Source of the DNA: Rosa chinensis | Lineage: Eukaryota > Streptophyta > Magnoliopsida > Rosales > Rosaceae | DNA: 64,000 nucleotides | Reading direction: 5' to 3' | Assembly: GCF_002994745.2 (NCBI RefSeq) | Contig: NC_037094.1 | Span: 8,989,001-9,053,000 of the forward strand | Shown here: positions 11,188 through 22,597 of the stretch, one piece after another | Layout: every line of letters begins with the position of its first letter | How positions within the stretch are numbered: the stretch's first letter is position 1 | Made by a program: the position numbers and the translations under genes | The notes under the pieces: model-generated | The model's database searches: none | The model's input: only the letters and a program-made list of their open reading frames with translations | What the model was told of the DNA's origin: nothing

Positions 11188-13759
11188 TGATAGGCGCATT
11201 TTAATGTGATATTTTAATAGTTAATTCCTCACATTTTGCTTAGTTAATTCCTTAACTGAATCAATTTTTAATTCAATTTCTATTTTTAGGTACATTGGAG
11301 TAAATGAAGGTGAAATGAGCGTTAGGTCCATAATTACCTGGAAATGATGGAGAAAAATGGAAATGTACTAAAAGATCAATTTTACACATATTCCTACTCC
11401 GGCTAGGAGAAACCAAGCCAAGCAAAGAAGAAGGAGCGGCCGCCTGACCAAATGAACTTCAAATGAGCTGAAACCTTCCAGATCCATTCTAGACACCCAA
11501 AGGATCATTTCTTATGAAGAGTGCCAGAGAAAAATATGAGTGGAAGGCCTTCAAACAATCAGCCCAATTTTCTACAGAAGCAAAACCGGAAAACTGGACC
11601 TGTAAGAGGTCCAGCAGCATTTCCGGCCCAACCACATGGAATAAAGCTCTGAAAATTTGTGAGGATGATATACACTCATAGTGGAACATTTTTTATGAAG
11701 AAGTCGAAGGCTCATTCTGAAGTTTTGATGGAGAAATAATTGAAGGAATAAAGGGGAAGAAACTGACCTGAAAACAGCTCAACACCACATATTCATGTTT
11801 CCCACCCATATGAAGAAAGCATTTCTTTTTCCTTGGATACAATTTTTCTACCCTAAAAGATCATCATCACTTCCACATTTCTTCACCTTCATGCTTTGCT
11901 TTCATCATTACCTCATCTTTTACATATTTTACAAACCACTCTCATACTCCACTTTCATTATTTTCTTCATCACATCATTTCACTCTTCTTTTTCTTCCCT
12001 ATTTAAACACCTTCTCCTCTCACTCTCAATCACCAGTTCCTTCATCCATCTCATCTTCTTTGTCTCACCATTTCCTCTCCATTTTCCTTAGTCACCATTT
12101 TCCTTAGTCACATCTTCCTTCATCCATCTCATCTTCTTTATCTCTCTATTTCCTCTCCATTTTTCTAAACACACCTTCCTTCATCCATCTCATCTTCTTT
12201 GTCTCACCATTTCCTCTCCATTTTCCTTAGTCACCATTTTCCTTAGTCACATCTTCCTTCATCCATCTCATCTTCTTTATCTCTCTATTTCCTCTCCATT
12301 TTTCTAAACACACCTTCCTTCATCAATTCCATCTTCTTTGTCTCTCCATTTCCTCTCCATTTTCTCTCTAAATTCCTTCATCCATCTCATCTTCTTTATC
12401 TCTCCATTTCCTCTCCATTTTTCCAAACCAATTCCTTCATCCATCTCATCTTCTTTGTCTCACCATTTCCTCTCCATTTTCCCACCAATTCCTTCATCCA
12501 TCTCATCTTCTTTGTCTCTCCATTTCCTTTCCATTTTTTCTCTCCATTCTATAGTTTTAAGTTTCTGCATTTTCAAGCAAGGAGAGGAAGAAGAAGAAGG
12601 AGCCGTGAAGATCATATCCTCCATCATCCACCTTGAAGGCTTGCTTCCAAGATTCAAGATCCAACCATCTAGCTTTCCATCTCCATCTCCACTCACGGTG
12701 TAATTCGTTCCTTTTCCTTGTAACCTTTTTGGTTTCCTTGTTTGATTTCGTATGAACTTGTTTCTAGTTAACCTAACGTTTAGGGCAAAGTTTAAGCCCA
12801 ATTTCTATGTTTAAATAAAGTTTTAATTCGAATTCTATAATTGTGATTCTAAGTTACTTATGTGAGTTTGTTCGATTGAATTTGCTTGATAGAAAACTTT
12901 TATATGTTTATCTTATTTGGGTCGACACTTATAGGATTTGCATGTAATTGGTGCTAGGTTTAAGAACATGAAATCGACTTTTCGTTTTGTGTAACTTGAA
13001 TCAAAGTAGTAAAGGTTTTGGACAAAAATCGAATTCAATTGAAGAGGATTGCAATTAGGTGAACTTATTCATACTAAGTTGTACACTTGAGTTGATAGCC
13101 TTTCTCTATGTCTAATGCGTTGAACATGTCATGATTGACTAGCTTTCTAGGGCTTGATTGCATGTTTGATAGGATTAATCTAGGTGCTTTCGCTTAGGTT
13201 AATTAGCATTGAAAAGTAAAATATGGGAAATCATTTGCTTTCGAATGTTTCACATGATCAACTCCTCTCTCATGACTTGGAAGAACAATTATAGGGTTTG
13301 AATCGAATTTGATTACATGGAATTGATTTTGATCTTTGTTCCTTGCGTTCCACCCTTGTATATATGTTTTTACATTTTCTTTATTTTATTTATTTTAATT
13401 TTAATTTTAAGAATCCTAATCCCCCCCCCCTTATTTGTGTTTACTTGTATATATTTATTCTTTATTTTATTTTTGTAAATAATACTTTATTATTTTAATT
13501 CTTTATTTTTTATACAATTGTATATATTTATATTCTTTATTTTATTTTTGTAAATAATACTTTATTATTTTAATTCTTTATTTGTTTATACAATTGTATA
13601 TATTTATATTCTTTATTTTATTTTTGTAAATAATACTTTTCTTTATTTGTTTCACAATTACAAGTGTACCCTCAATCCCCGGAATAGAACGATCCCTACT
13701 TACTTATACTACTAACGATATTTCAGGGTTAAATTGTGCGCTTCCCAAAAGCGACATCA
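11188..13759 (+). repeat. 3' LTR of the nested LARD-like element
   Basis: 2572 bp. Differences from the 5' LTR include single substitutions in the CT-rich array, a one-base length change near 13509, and TACCCTC versus TATTATC just before the 3' end (13667 versus 7907). Followed by the CAAGG duplication. Confidence 0.93.
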
Positions 13760-13764
13760 CAAGG

Positions 13765-13910
13765 CTAGCTTAAGTACCACTTATCTCAAAACCTTTCTAG
13801 ATATCACTTTTACATTGAGTACGCCTACTTTGAAGAAAGACTAATATCATTGGCATCTACTACAAAAGTAATATGGCAATTTGCCTACATCTCTTGGAAA
13901 ATAAAAAGAC
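13765..13910 (-). other. Copia gag-pol spacer, gag-proximal half
   Basis: Continuation of the copia sequence interrupted at 5426. It is non-coding and lies just downstream of the gag stop. Confidence 0.7.
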
Positions 13911-14998
13911 TCAATCAAAATCGCCAGTTTCTGGGTCTTGATCCTTGTAGTCTTCCACCCTTAGATCGAGATCTCCATCTTGATCTTCTTGTTCCATGTA
14001 ATTTGCCTCCCTTGCTTCACGATACATCTTGTATGCGTGGGCAACATTTTGGGATGCTGTACACTTCCTTGCCCAATGTCCACTTGATCCACATCGAAGA
14101 CAAATATCTTTATGGTCAGGCTCCCTTGATCGAGATGCTTTTGGTGCATGAGTTGGACGACTATTACTCTTGGTGGCGTCACCACCATAGCCGGAGGCTC
14201 TGCCTCTCTCTCTGTTCACACGTTGACCTCCACGGTTCCGTGCACGCCTCTCTTGGAGATTTCCTTCCTCTTTAGGGTGAGAATATGGACCAGAGCGTCC
14301 AGAAATGTCCCTACTCTTAGGGTTTCTCTCCTTGCGTCCTCCCTTGGGGGTGCGACTATAGTTAGACTCCGGAATAGACTTAGTTCCCACGGGTCTAGCA
14401 TTATAGTTCTTCACAAGTATGTTGTCGTGCTTTTCAGCTACGTTCATGGCGCCAATAAGGTCATGAAACCTCGTGATACGTCCTGCTTTCACATCAATCC
14501 GATAATTCTTTGAAATCATCAGGGCAGAGACGGGAAGGTAGAGAGAGTCTTCTCGATAAACATCGTATCAGTTATGGTTTGGCCACAAAACTCCATCAGA
14601 GACTTGATACGAAGAGCTTCCGAGTTATAATCAAGCACGGACTTGAAATCACATAAGCGGAGGCTATGCCATCGCGCTTCTAAATCAGGAAGCAGGGAGT
14701 CACGAAGGTTGCCAAATCGCTGCTCAAGTTCAACCCATAGCTTTCTTGGGTCTTCCTCATTGAGGTATTCACTTTGGAGCGCGTCATTCATGTGCCTTGT
14801 CATGAGAATGATGGCTTTAGCTTGATTTGCTTCAAAAGCAGTAGCTTGCTCAATGGAGAGCACATTCTGACTAGGCTCTTGGATGGCTTCCAGAAGTCCA
14901 TCAGCCTTAAGATGTTGGCGCACATCTCGGACCCACCTATGGTATCCTGCGCCAGTTGTCTCTAGTGGAACAAAGTTCAACTTGTTCACGTAACTCAT
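13911..14998 (-). pseudogene. gag: Copia gag, one frameshift
   Basis: I place the start at ATG 14998 (MSYVNKLNF), because the family Gag begins there and copy 2 starts at the matching ATG (55963). The capsid-like region includes GYHRWVRDVRQHLKADGL and LWVELEQRFGNL. A one-base loss near 14532 shifts the frame and creates a stop at 14519-14521. The downstream frame continues from MISKNYRID and carries a CCHC knuckle, CLRCGSSGHWARKC (C-x2-C-x4-H-x4-C). It ends at 13911 with no fusion to pol. Copy 2 is in frame across the same position, so the shift is specific to this copy. Gag would form the particle and bind RNA. Confidence 0.88.
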
Positions 14999-16015
14999 CC
15001 TGAAAAACAACACAAGATTAGGGTTAGTTTCAGAGCGAAAAAGGCTCCCACGAAAAACTATTAAATTCCTGAGCGTAGTCGCTTCCAAGAAATTAGGGAT
15101 TTTCTGAGCGTAGTCGCTTCCAAGAAAAATCCGATTCCAAGAGGGGTTTTGGATTAGATCGAAACAATGATGTATGTGGTCGATCGTTTTTTCTCAACAA
15201 ACTCTAAGTTTGGAGGACTTTACAAGCTCCAAGCTTGGAGTGAGCACGAACACCCACAGTTCGGCTTTTGGTCTCCCATATGAAGAAGAAGAAAGGGGGG
15301 TAGAAGAAGAGATGTTGGAAGTCCTCGAGAAAAGAAGAAATTTTAAAAAACTTCAAAAACGGGAACTTTTACAAAAAATTACCTTAAAAAGTGGCCGGAA
15401 AAATGTCGCTGGAAAAGTGGTCGAAGTTACTGTAGATGGCCGGAAAAAGTCGCCGGAAAGTGGCTGGAAAAGTGTTGACCGCATGTGCTGACGTGGCAGT
15501 CTGGATGATGACGTGACAGGCTAACTGGACGCCTGCGTGGACGCTGACGTGGCAGGGAACTCGGCGGCTTGGCTGCTTGGCTGGTGCACGTGGGCTCGAC
15601 TGTTGGGGCCTGCTGCACATGGGCTCGACTGTGGGCTGCAGCAAGTGGGCTTGGGCTGCACAGGTTCTCCTTTTTTTTTTTTCTTTTTCTTTTTTCTTTT
15701 TTCTTTTCTGCCGGTTTAGGTCAGGTGGACACCGGTGGCCGGTTCCGGTGGTGATTTTTCAGGTTCCCGATTCTGGGGAAGAGGTGCAGCTACTGACAAA
15801 AGGTGACAGTGAAGGGTGGACGGGAAGATGGCGAACCACACAAGAGATCTTCGGATTCTTCTTGGGAGGCCGGTTTGAACACTTCCGGTAGCCGGTTCAG
15901 GTTGATTTCGGCCGGTTTTGGGGGTGGTGCCGTCGGTTCTGGGTTCCTGGGATTGAGAGCTTCAAGTTGTGCGGCGGAGGTATCTGGGATTTGAAGGTGT
16001 ATTAGGGTTAGAGTT

Positions 16016-16029
16016 TCGTGCTGATAACG
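16016..16029 (-). other. Primer binding site of copia copy 1, half-tRNA-Ile type
   Basis: Directly inside the 5' LTR the plus strand reads TCGTGCTGATAACG. It does not match the common TGGTATCAGAGC site of initiator tRNA-Met. From knowledge of plant tRNA-Ile(AAU), it matches the 5' side and loop of the anticodon arm (CGTGCTAATAACG) except A34 to G. That fits priming by a 5' tRNA fragment ending near position 39-40. Confidence 0.6.
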
Positions 16030-16238
16030 TGTTTTAGGGAATCAGAAACTGAGAGAAATTTGCTGTGTATTCTCATTGATAATAGGGGCCTCTTTATATA
16101 GAGGATTACAATGCACAGAGTTAGAATCATACAAGGAAAGAGAATCTCTAGATTCTTCTAATTGAACTCTATTACCACTAGGTCAAATAATCTACAGTTT
16201 GGATTAAACACAAATAGAGATAGAGATATCCTTAAACA
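16030..16238 (-). repeat. 5' LTR of copia copy 1
   Basis: TGTTTTAGGG to CCTTAAACA on the plus strand, 209 bp. The TATA palindrome is at 16089-16104. The AAAAA duplication follows at 16239-16243. Confidence 0.92.
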
Positions 16239-16243
16239 AAAAA

Positions 16244-17613
16244 CCATTAATTATAGACATATACACTATATGGAAGGTTTGCTTATGTAAAGTGGGTGTA
16301 AATTGAAAGAAAAATATTTATGGGTTTTTGCCAATAAAAACTTATATTTTTGGATTTATACTTTATATCTAATTTTCTCTAATATGTCTTCGATGTCTAG
16401 TGTCTTAGCGAAATTAAGATTTATCTGGTTAACCATCCATTTGTTTTCTTAGTTGAAATTATCAAAATTAGCAGCATGAAGGGGATTTTGAGAATATGAA
16501 GGAATAATCGGAATCAAGTAATAAGGACGTGATCGTTCCAACAAAATTATGTTCGAAATCTTAAAGTAAGTCAATGTAGTGAACATCGGTGCAATCAATT
16601 GTAAGACATACAATTCTCCATAGTATATGTATATATGTATACATGATATATGAGATTTTACTATTGTACATGCAAAAACACATAATCCTAAAAAGAATTC
16701 TGATATATGATAAAAAAAAAAAAAATAATAATAATAAAATTCTGATATGTAACTCAATGTAAGTTCTAACATTTAGTTCAAATTATGAGGTAATGATTGA
16801 TAATTGGGTGGTAAGTAGCGTGAGGCACCTATACATCTGCCTAATCCAAAGTATTAACTTCCCCTGACATCGATGGTTTGTGAAAAGTTTGCATGTGTGG
16901 TTGAGTTTGGTGTGTATTTAATTTTGCATGAACTGGTTTTCTACATAAACCTTATGAAGAACATGAGAAACTGGGATTGAATATTATCTTGTTTGGCAAC
17001 TCAGGGGAAAAGAAAAAACGAAGAAAGAGACAAGGAAAGCGACCACAATGTGCTTCCATGTTAACATTACGACAATATACTGGGAAAGGGGGACCTTATC
17101 TTTCTCAATGGATTGGCAATTATATTGCTCTGTACACCCCCCCCCCCCCGGTACTGCTTCTGAGAAATGAACATATGCTTTCGACGTCGATTATGAGCAA
17201 ATGAAAATGAAACATGGGACAAGGACTGAAGGACATGTCCAGCTCCTAAATCAGCATGAGCATACAGGCACTCTCTACTTTCCATTGATGCTAGTTTCAC
17301 TAATTCTGTAGGCGTCTCTATAGAAGCAAGCTTCAATGGTTTAGGGACATGCCTTGATAAAACTAGTTGATTTACCCCTACTTTTAGAAGCATAAATTGT
17401 TCACTAGAACATGTTTTCTCAATTGAAGATAATCGATTGCAATCATTGCATGAATATTTCTTCTTGGCATAAGATTTCTTTATTAACAGAACTAAAATAA
17501 AAAGGTAACTAAAAACAAATGGAGAGAGGATAAAATTAAAACTCTCGAACGTTTTATATGTATAATCTGCAAAACATAACATACATGATATCTAACAATA
17601 AAACAAACAAACA
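16244..17613. other. Spacer with no supported gene
   Basis: AT-rich. A minus-strand frame at 17067-17582 has a few coding-like stretches but no family match, no splice partners and a poly-C run, so I do not call it. A run of C at about 17139-17149 is the only simple-sequence feature. Confidence 0.5.
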
Positions 17614-17782
17614 AAATATTTAGGGTTTTTGTTCATTTACCTCATTTCTAGAGATTTTTTTCTCACTCACCCCATTAAGTTTTCTTAATTCTCTTTTACC
17701 CAAAACCCTCTAAGGAAGTCTTTCCTAATATCATATAAAGTTTTTTTTTTTAATACCATTTTACCCTCACCCATGTGTTACT

Positions 17783-17823
<41 letters not shown>

Positions 17824-18004
17824 TAGGAGACTTCGGCGGAGCCCCGTCACCGGTCGCCGGATTCCGGCCAACTTTGTCGAATTATTGTCACCGGTCACAG
17901 GATTCCTGTCACCGGTTGCCGGATTCCAGTCACCTGCCACCACCCACCAGACTTTTCTGAAAACCTCGCAGGAGGTTTCCAAAGAGGTCGTCGGATATTT
18001 CATA

Positions 18005-18240
18005 GGTCGTCGAAAAAGTTTATTACCCCCAATAGACGTCTATTGCCAACCAATAGAGGGGCAATAAACCTCTATTGCCCCCAATAGATGTCTATTACCC
18101 CCAATAGAACTTTTGGTAGTCGGAATGAAAACTAATCTTCATAAAATTAGACAAATAAAACTTTGATTAAAGAAAAAAATAAAGAGATTATATTAATTCA
18201 AAACGTTAATTGCCCTCCAATAGACCTTTATTGCCTATCT
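18005..18240. repeat. Cluster of CTATTG/CAATAG hairpin units
   Basis: Several short inverted units, such as CTATTGCCCCCAATAG and variants with TCTATTACCCCCAATAGA, occur within about 110 bp. A looser copy lies near 18208-18240. The centre is a C-run, so each unit can fold as a small stem-loop in either strand. Confidence 0.75.
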
Positions 18241-18747
18241 ATTTTCTTTTTCTTTTTTCTTTTCTTCTAGGTTTCTGCTGTCATTTTGTCAAAAAAAAAA
18301 AAAAAAAAGATTTGGGCACCCAAAAAATTATGTGGGCATCCAATTGCGTTGCATCAATACATCAATACACACATATATAAAAAATCCCTATTGAACAATT
18401 GAAGTTAAAGTGAAATAAATCACAGAACATACGAACAGTATAATTCGAGACCGATTACAGTCCTTACTGACCGTAATCAAGTTTGGTGAGCTTCTGGGCC
18501 GAAATCCTGGATATGGGCCAGGGCGGATTCTCTTTACCGACGCTGGAAGATCTCGTGTCTGTTTTGAGAGCTGCGGCGGGGTTGGTTCATCGTAGAGGTT
18601 CGTTCTGATTGCGAATTGGAGTCGCCGGTTTCCAATGGGTTTGGGGTTTTCACTGCGAATCAGAGGCATGGAGTAGGCTCTGATCGTTGACGAGCTTGTC
18701 GCATTCGCCGCCGCGGAAGCAGCAAGGATTGCTCTGATGATCAGTCG

Positions 18748-18748
18748 C

Positions 18749-18790
<42 letters not shown>
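18748..18790. repeat. GA microsatellite
   Basis: An uninterrupted (GA)n run of about 20 repeats in the right arm of Mutator-like element A. Confidence 0.9.
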
Positions 18791-18793
<3 letters not shown>

Positions 18794-18936
18794 GGGTGTA
18801 GTTTTTTTTAATTGGACTGAGGGTAAAAATGTCAAATTAGTTTAAATTGTGTTAGTGAGAATAAAAATCTGTTGCTAGAATAAGTGGGTTAATTTTGACA
18901 AATTTTGATACTTTGGGTGTAGGATCCAAACATTTA

Positions 18937-20535
18937 TCTATATTATACTTAACTCAGTTACGCACATAACAACTAGAGTTTTTTCGTTTTCTTCATGCTG
19001 TAATTGAGATTTTCAACCCGCCCTACATAAGAAACAAACCAATACCCTAGCTCTAGCTGGAATGATGAAATTAGCATGTGAAGGGTCGAATCTGATGCAA
19101 AATTATCAGCCAGTCGCACGAATTTTTTGAGAGAGTCGACCATCCTATAATCTAATAAGAATTGAAAGCTACGACATGATTAATCTGTATGTTTAGTAGC
19201 AATGGTGTTCGTACAACCCTCGACAGGCTACTTTCAAAGTTTTCAACCTACACTAGTACCAAAAGGGAATTGCATGTGCTAATGTCCTTAATCACTAGTT
19301 GTTTAGTACTCCTGGAATATGATTGCTATGCATGAATCAAACTATTTGTATTATTTGGGGTCGAATATTGTATCCCACTTTAACAGGCACTCACACTCTG
19401 TATTCTGTAAGGATTCAGGACTTCTGATTAACTAGTAGAGGCAATGAGCATCTCGTGGTCAGTTTGTAAAACCACTGCGGCCTTGTGACGGGTCACCAAG
19501 ATTTTTACTTACAACGGAGAACATAAAGAAACTTCAGAATAATGATTTTCATTATTGACCTCTCTTTGAAAATGATTAGGTATGAAGGAATTTCAACAAC
19601 AAATTCACTTTTATTGTTCCTAATACAACTAAGCACATGTGTCATTTCTATATTATGTTAAAATATTGTCGACTAAAGAGACTCAAAAATGGTGCAACGA
19701 AGTAACTTAGAAGAAACTGGTAATTAGAACATAATTTTTACCTAAATATTATTTTAATTTTGGGATGAAAAATTTGAGGAAAGTGTGGTCTTCCAGAAGT
19801 GTCATTTTCAAGATTTAGGTGAAGTTTAGGAAACCTAGATCAAGTCATGGAAGGTAAAAAAGGGTAATTAACAACTCCATAGAAAAATGGAACAGAAAGT
19901 AGATGCAAAAAAAAAAAAAGAAGTCATTGTTGGAAACAGGACTATCATACCAAGAAAAAACCACGGCTTCAGTGTGTCACAAAATCTTGCAATTAGAAAC
20001 AAAGGGCACAGAAAAACACAACTCATTGTCATATAATTTAGGACTTGGATTACTTAGGGTTCCATTTTTAAAATTGCTTTGCAGTCATTTTGTCATTTTG
20101 GATGGCAGTTTATTGTTATGCTTATGCTGTAGATCTTGGACCTTGGATTTTCCCTTCTGATCGAATGGAATGAATGCCCTCTGAGTATAGTTAAAGTGAT
20201 AATAAATTAACAATTATCATAACTACCAAATACAAGTTTCAGATTTGGACCACCAGCTCCATCACTGAAAAATGCAAACCATCCATGTCCTTGAGCAACA
20301 AGGTACTCATTATATATATATACACACACACACACACTATTTGCTATTAATGTCAAATAATGACTATTTGTCTCAACAATTGGCATTGCCTTCCTTCCAT
20401 TCCTTTCTGGCTTATTTTCATTATGGTCAATGCAGATCTGCACATTTCACAACCACTGTAAGTGCTGAAACTGGAAACTCCAGGTCAATCTCCCATTCAT
20501 TTCCACCACTTTTCAATACTCACACAAAGGTCACC
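18937..20535. other. Spacer with no supported gene
   Basis: No domain, splice structure or repeat boundary that I can support. Short frames (for example at 19903) are random-like. Confidence 0.5.
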
Positions 20536-20544
20536 TATCCACTT

Positions 20545-20747
20545 TTTTTTTTTTTTTTTTAAGAGGATTAAATGGTTTCACTCTTGCCCCCATGGTGACT
20601 CGAACCCATGACTTAGTACATAGGTAGTGAGTGCTCTAACCACTGAGCTAACACCACTTCGTCTTTTTTTCTTTTTCTTCTTCTTAAAAAGAGAATCAAA
20701 GGGTTTCACTCCTGCCCCATGGTGACTCGAACCCATGACTTAGTACA
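20545..20747 (-). mobile_element. tRNA-derived SINE, head-to-tail dimer
   Basis: On the minus strand one full unit has a tRNA-like promoter (GTTAGCTCAGTGGTTAGAGC as A box region and GGGTTCGAGTC as B box) and ends in an A-tract (plus-strand T-run at about 20543-20560). A second, 5'-truncated unit with its own A-rich tail lies next to it (about 20661-20747) and repeats the B-box half. TATCCACTT at 20536-20544 and 20748-20756 is a perfect 9-bp duplication flanking the whole dimer, so both units inserted together. SINEs are transcribed by Pol III and moved by LINE enzymes. Confidence 0.8.
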
Positions 20748-20756
20748 TATCCACTT

Positions 20757-21112
20757 ATTCGATAACAGTGGTTATGAAGACTTGTCCAAGATTCCTAAAT
20801 TTCACTAGCTTTTACTTGGCCATTGAATAGTTTTAGCCTAATCATACAATATTGAAAATTGTTTTGAAAAATGCACTATGACACTTATGCATCAGATCCC
20901 ATACGAACCACAAACTTAAAATTTGTTCGATAAGTAGTAATAGTACTAGCTAGAAAAAATAACCTAGTTATACTTGATAATTGTAGAATGATCAACTCTT
21001 AAAAGGTCATCATGAAATTCCGATTAATGAAGTTAAACTTGTTTGAGCAAGAGTGATATCGCCCGCTGTTAGTATATGTGAATTATTTGACTTGGGGTAG
21101 AAGGCACAGGTT
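20757..21112. other. Spacer with no supported gene
   Basis: Nothing recognised between the SINE and Mutator-like element B. Confidence 0.5.
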
Positions 21113-21121
21113 TTATATGTA

Positions 21122-22313
21122 GGAAAATGTCTATTTACCCAAATTTAAGCTGCACTAACCCCATTTACCCAAACATCTTATAAGCTTGCCAACTTACCCA
21201 ATAAATTACATATTTTTTGGCCTAATACCCAATTAAGTTCTTTTTTAATATATTTTTATTTATTGTTGGGACAATTTTGCCCTCTCTCCCTTTGTCACTT
21301 AGAGAGAAAGAGAGAAAGAGACTTCACGTGACTCCAATCGCCAGCTGCGGGAATCCGATCACCTGCGACCGGTGTCTTGTTTTATTGCCCCTCAATAAAC
21401 TTTTTATTACCCCCAATAATACCCAATAAACTTTATTGCCCCCTAATAAACTTTTTATTGCTGAGGGTTAATAAAAGTCTTCAGCGACCTCTTTGTGACC
21501 TTCCGGCAACCTTTGGATCGGTGATTGGAGTCTGGTGTCCTATTTTATTGCCCTCCAATAAACATTTTTGATGTAGAACGGATGACAAGAATGATTGAAA
21601 AACAGCTTGCATCAATCAAAAGGAAAACCCGGTTTGTTGCAAATTTGGCATTCGGTGTCCGAATCATGATTGTTATACCTTTTCGGAAAGGGAATAACAC
21701 CAGGAACAAAACTCGTTACTTTGCCACGAGGTGTGGGCTTTTTCGGGTTTCAGGATAGTTTCGGGGCTCAAAACTGCGATTTACTATTTTTCAGAATTTT
21801 TTGTTTTCTAGTTTGTTTTGGATTTGTTTTGTTTTAACTCGTGGGCTTTAGGGTTTCATTGTTAGTCATCCTAAGGTTTCTTTTCTCATATAAAGTAACC
21901 TTAAACGGCTGCATAACCAAATTTTTATCATATTATCAATCAAATTGAGAGTTTTCTCATTTATCTCTGGTGGATTTCAGATTCTTTATTTTAGGTTTAT
22001 TGCTTGTAAACCTAGGGCTAATTTTCCGACTGCGTCATTTTTATTGCCCCCCCCCCCCCAATAAACTTTATAAAAATTTATATATTGAGGGGTAATATAT
22101 GTCTCCGGCAACCCTTTTTAGAAACCTTCGGCGATCGGTGATAGGATTTCGGCGGTCGGTGAAGGAATTCCGACGAGGTCTTGAATGATTTTTTAATTAT
22201 TTAAAGGACAAACTTGTTTTTTTATATTTAAATTGGGTAAGTGAACACATAAATTTTTTAGTAGAATATGTAGGTATTTATTGGACTCAAATTAGATAAA
22301 TAGTCAAGAGCCC
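21122..22313. mobile_element. Mutator-like element B, non-autonomous
   Basis: 1192 bp. The left arm starts GGAAAATGTCTATTTACCC; the right arm read inverted starts GGGCTCTTGACTATTTATC, and both continue with CCAA..TTACCCAAT words, giving imperfect inverted ends of roughly 100 bp. The 9-bp flanks TTATATGTA (21113-21121) and TTATATATA (22314-22322) agree at 8 of 9 positions. Its left arm is closely similar to that of the element at 28545. The interior has TTATTG/CAATAA hairpin units at about 21383-21470, 21542-21562 and 22040-22070. No transposase. Confidence 0.75.
21383..21470. repeat. Cluster of TTATTG/CAATAA hairpin units
   Basis: Three to four successive units with stems TTTATT(G/A) and (C/T)AATAAA around a C-rich loop, for example TTTATTGCCCCCTAATAAA. 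Same type as at 18005 and 28908. Confidence 0.75.
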
Positions 22314-22322
22314 TTATATATA

Positions 22323-22597
22323 TATATGTGTCCATGCCATAATACTCTATATTTATTTGTTTTTTTATATTTATATATAACAAGTTAACTAAAACAGAAA
22401 ATACAGAGCGGCAGACTCACAAAATTCTACAGCTTATCTCTGTAGACAGAGCATTAGTTCATAACAAAGAAAAACAACTACACAGTACCAGCACAGGACA
22501 TGTAGTAGAATAGGATAGGGTAGTAGGGTAGCAAATCCAGCACCCAAATATTCAACAGTTTCCCCCCAGTTCCCACTCTACCCTTGACATTGTTATT
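22323..22597 (-). other. 3' flank and probable 3' UTR of the HIPP gene
   Basis: AT-rich sequence downstream of the HIPP stop on the minus strand. I cannot fix the poly(A) site. Confidence 0.5.

Larger units (their letters stand above)
5427..13759 (+). mobile_element. Large non-autonomous LTR element (LARD-like, Tat/Athila-type signals), nested in copia
   Basis: 8333 bp with LTRs of 2573 and 2572 bp that begin TGATAGG and end GACATCA. The flanking CAAGG duplications are perfect (5422-5426 and 13760-13764). The internal region (8000-11187) starts with an 18-base primer site for tRNA-Asp and ends with a purine-rich tract. It has no protease, RT, RNase H or integrase, only a gag relic. I count fewer than about ten differences between the LTRs, much less than between the host copia LTRs, so the insertion is recent. 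Mobilisation would need proteins from an autonomous relative. The tRNA-Asp primer and the AAGTGTGGGGGAAG motifs are typical of the Tat/Athila branch of Ty3/gypsy. Confidence 0.93.
901..16238 (-). mobile_element. Ty1/copia LTR retrotransposon (copy 1), split by a nested LTR element
   Basis: The element reads on the minus strand. Its 5' LTR is 16030-16238, then gag (14998-13911), a gag-pol spacer, pol (5247-1306), and a purine tract next to the 3' LTR at 901-1109. Both LTRs are 209 bp and differ at about 8 positions. Flanking AAAAA at 896-900 and 16239-16243 is consistent with a 5-bp target duplication, though low-complexity. An unrelated LTR element occupies 5427-13759. The pol domain order (protease, integrase, RT, RNase H) is what defines copia. 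Gag and pol each carry frameshifts or stops, so the copy is non-autonomous now. A sister copy lies at 50919-57141 in the same orientation. Confidence 0.93.
17623..18927. mobile_element. Mutator-like element A, non-autonomous
   Basis: 1305 bp with long, imperfect inverted ends (left GGGTTTTTGTTCATTTACC; the right end read inverted starts GGATCC and then TTTGTCAAAATTAACCC). The flanking 9-bp repeats AAATATTTA (17614-17622) and AAACATTTA (18928-18936) match at 8 of 9 positions. The interior has a GA microsatellite (17783-17818), a GC-rich stretch of repeated CCGGTC/GCCGGA words, and CTATTG..CAATAG hairpins (18005-18115). There is no transposase. Elements at 21122 and 28545 share this architecture. 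Confidence 0.7.

Noticed and set aside
17067..17582. 171-codon minus-strand frame with a few coding-like stretches
   Set aside because: It crosses a poly-C run and AT-rich sequence, shows no recognisable domain and has no convincing splice sites. At best a gene relic.
18261..18310. Poly-A/T runs and TA microsatellites considered as CRISPR-like or satellite arrays
   Set aside because: Ordinary simple sequence of a plant genome; no spacer-repeat structure anywhere in the window.
20581..20660. tRNA-like sequence considered as a tRNA gene
   Set aside because: It has A- and B-box similarity but no full cloverleaf or acceptor stem, an A-tail and a target duplication; it is a SINE.
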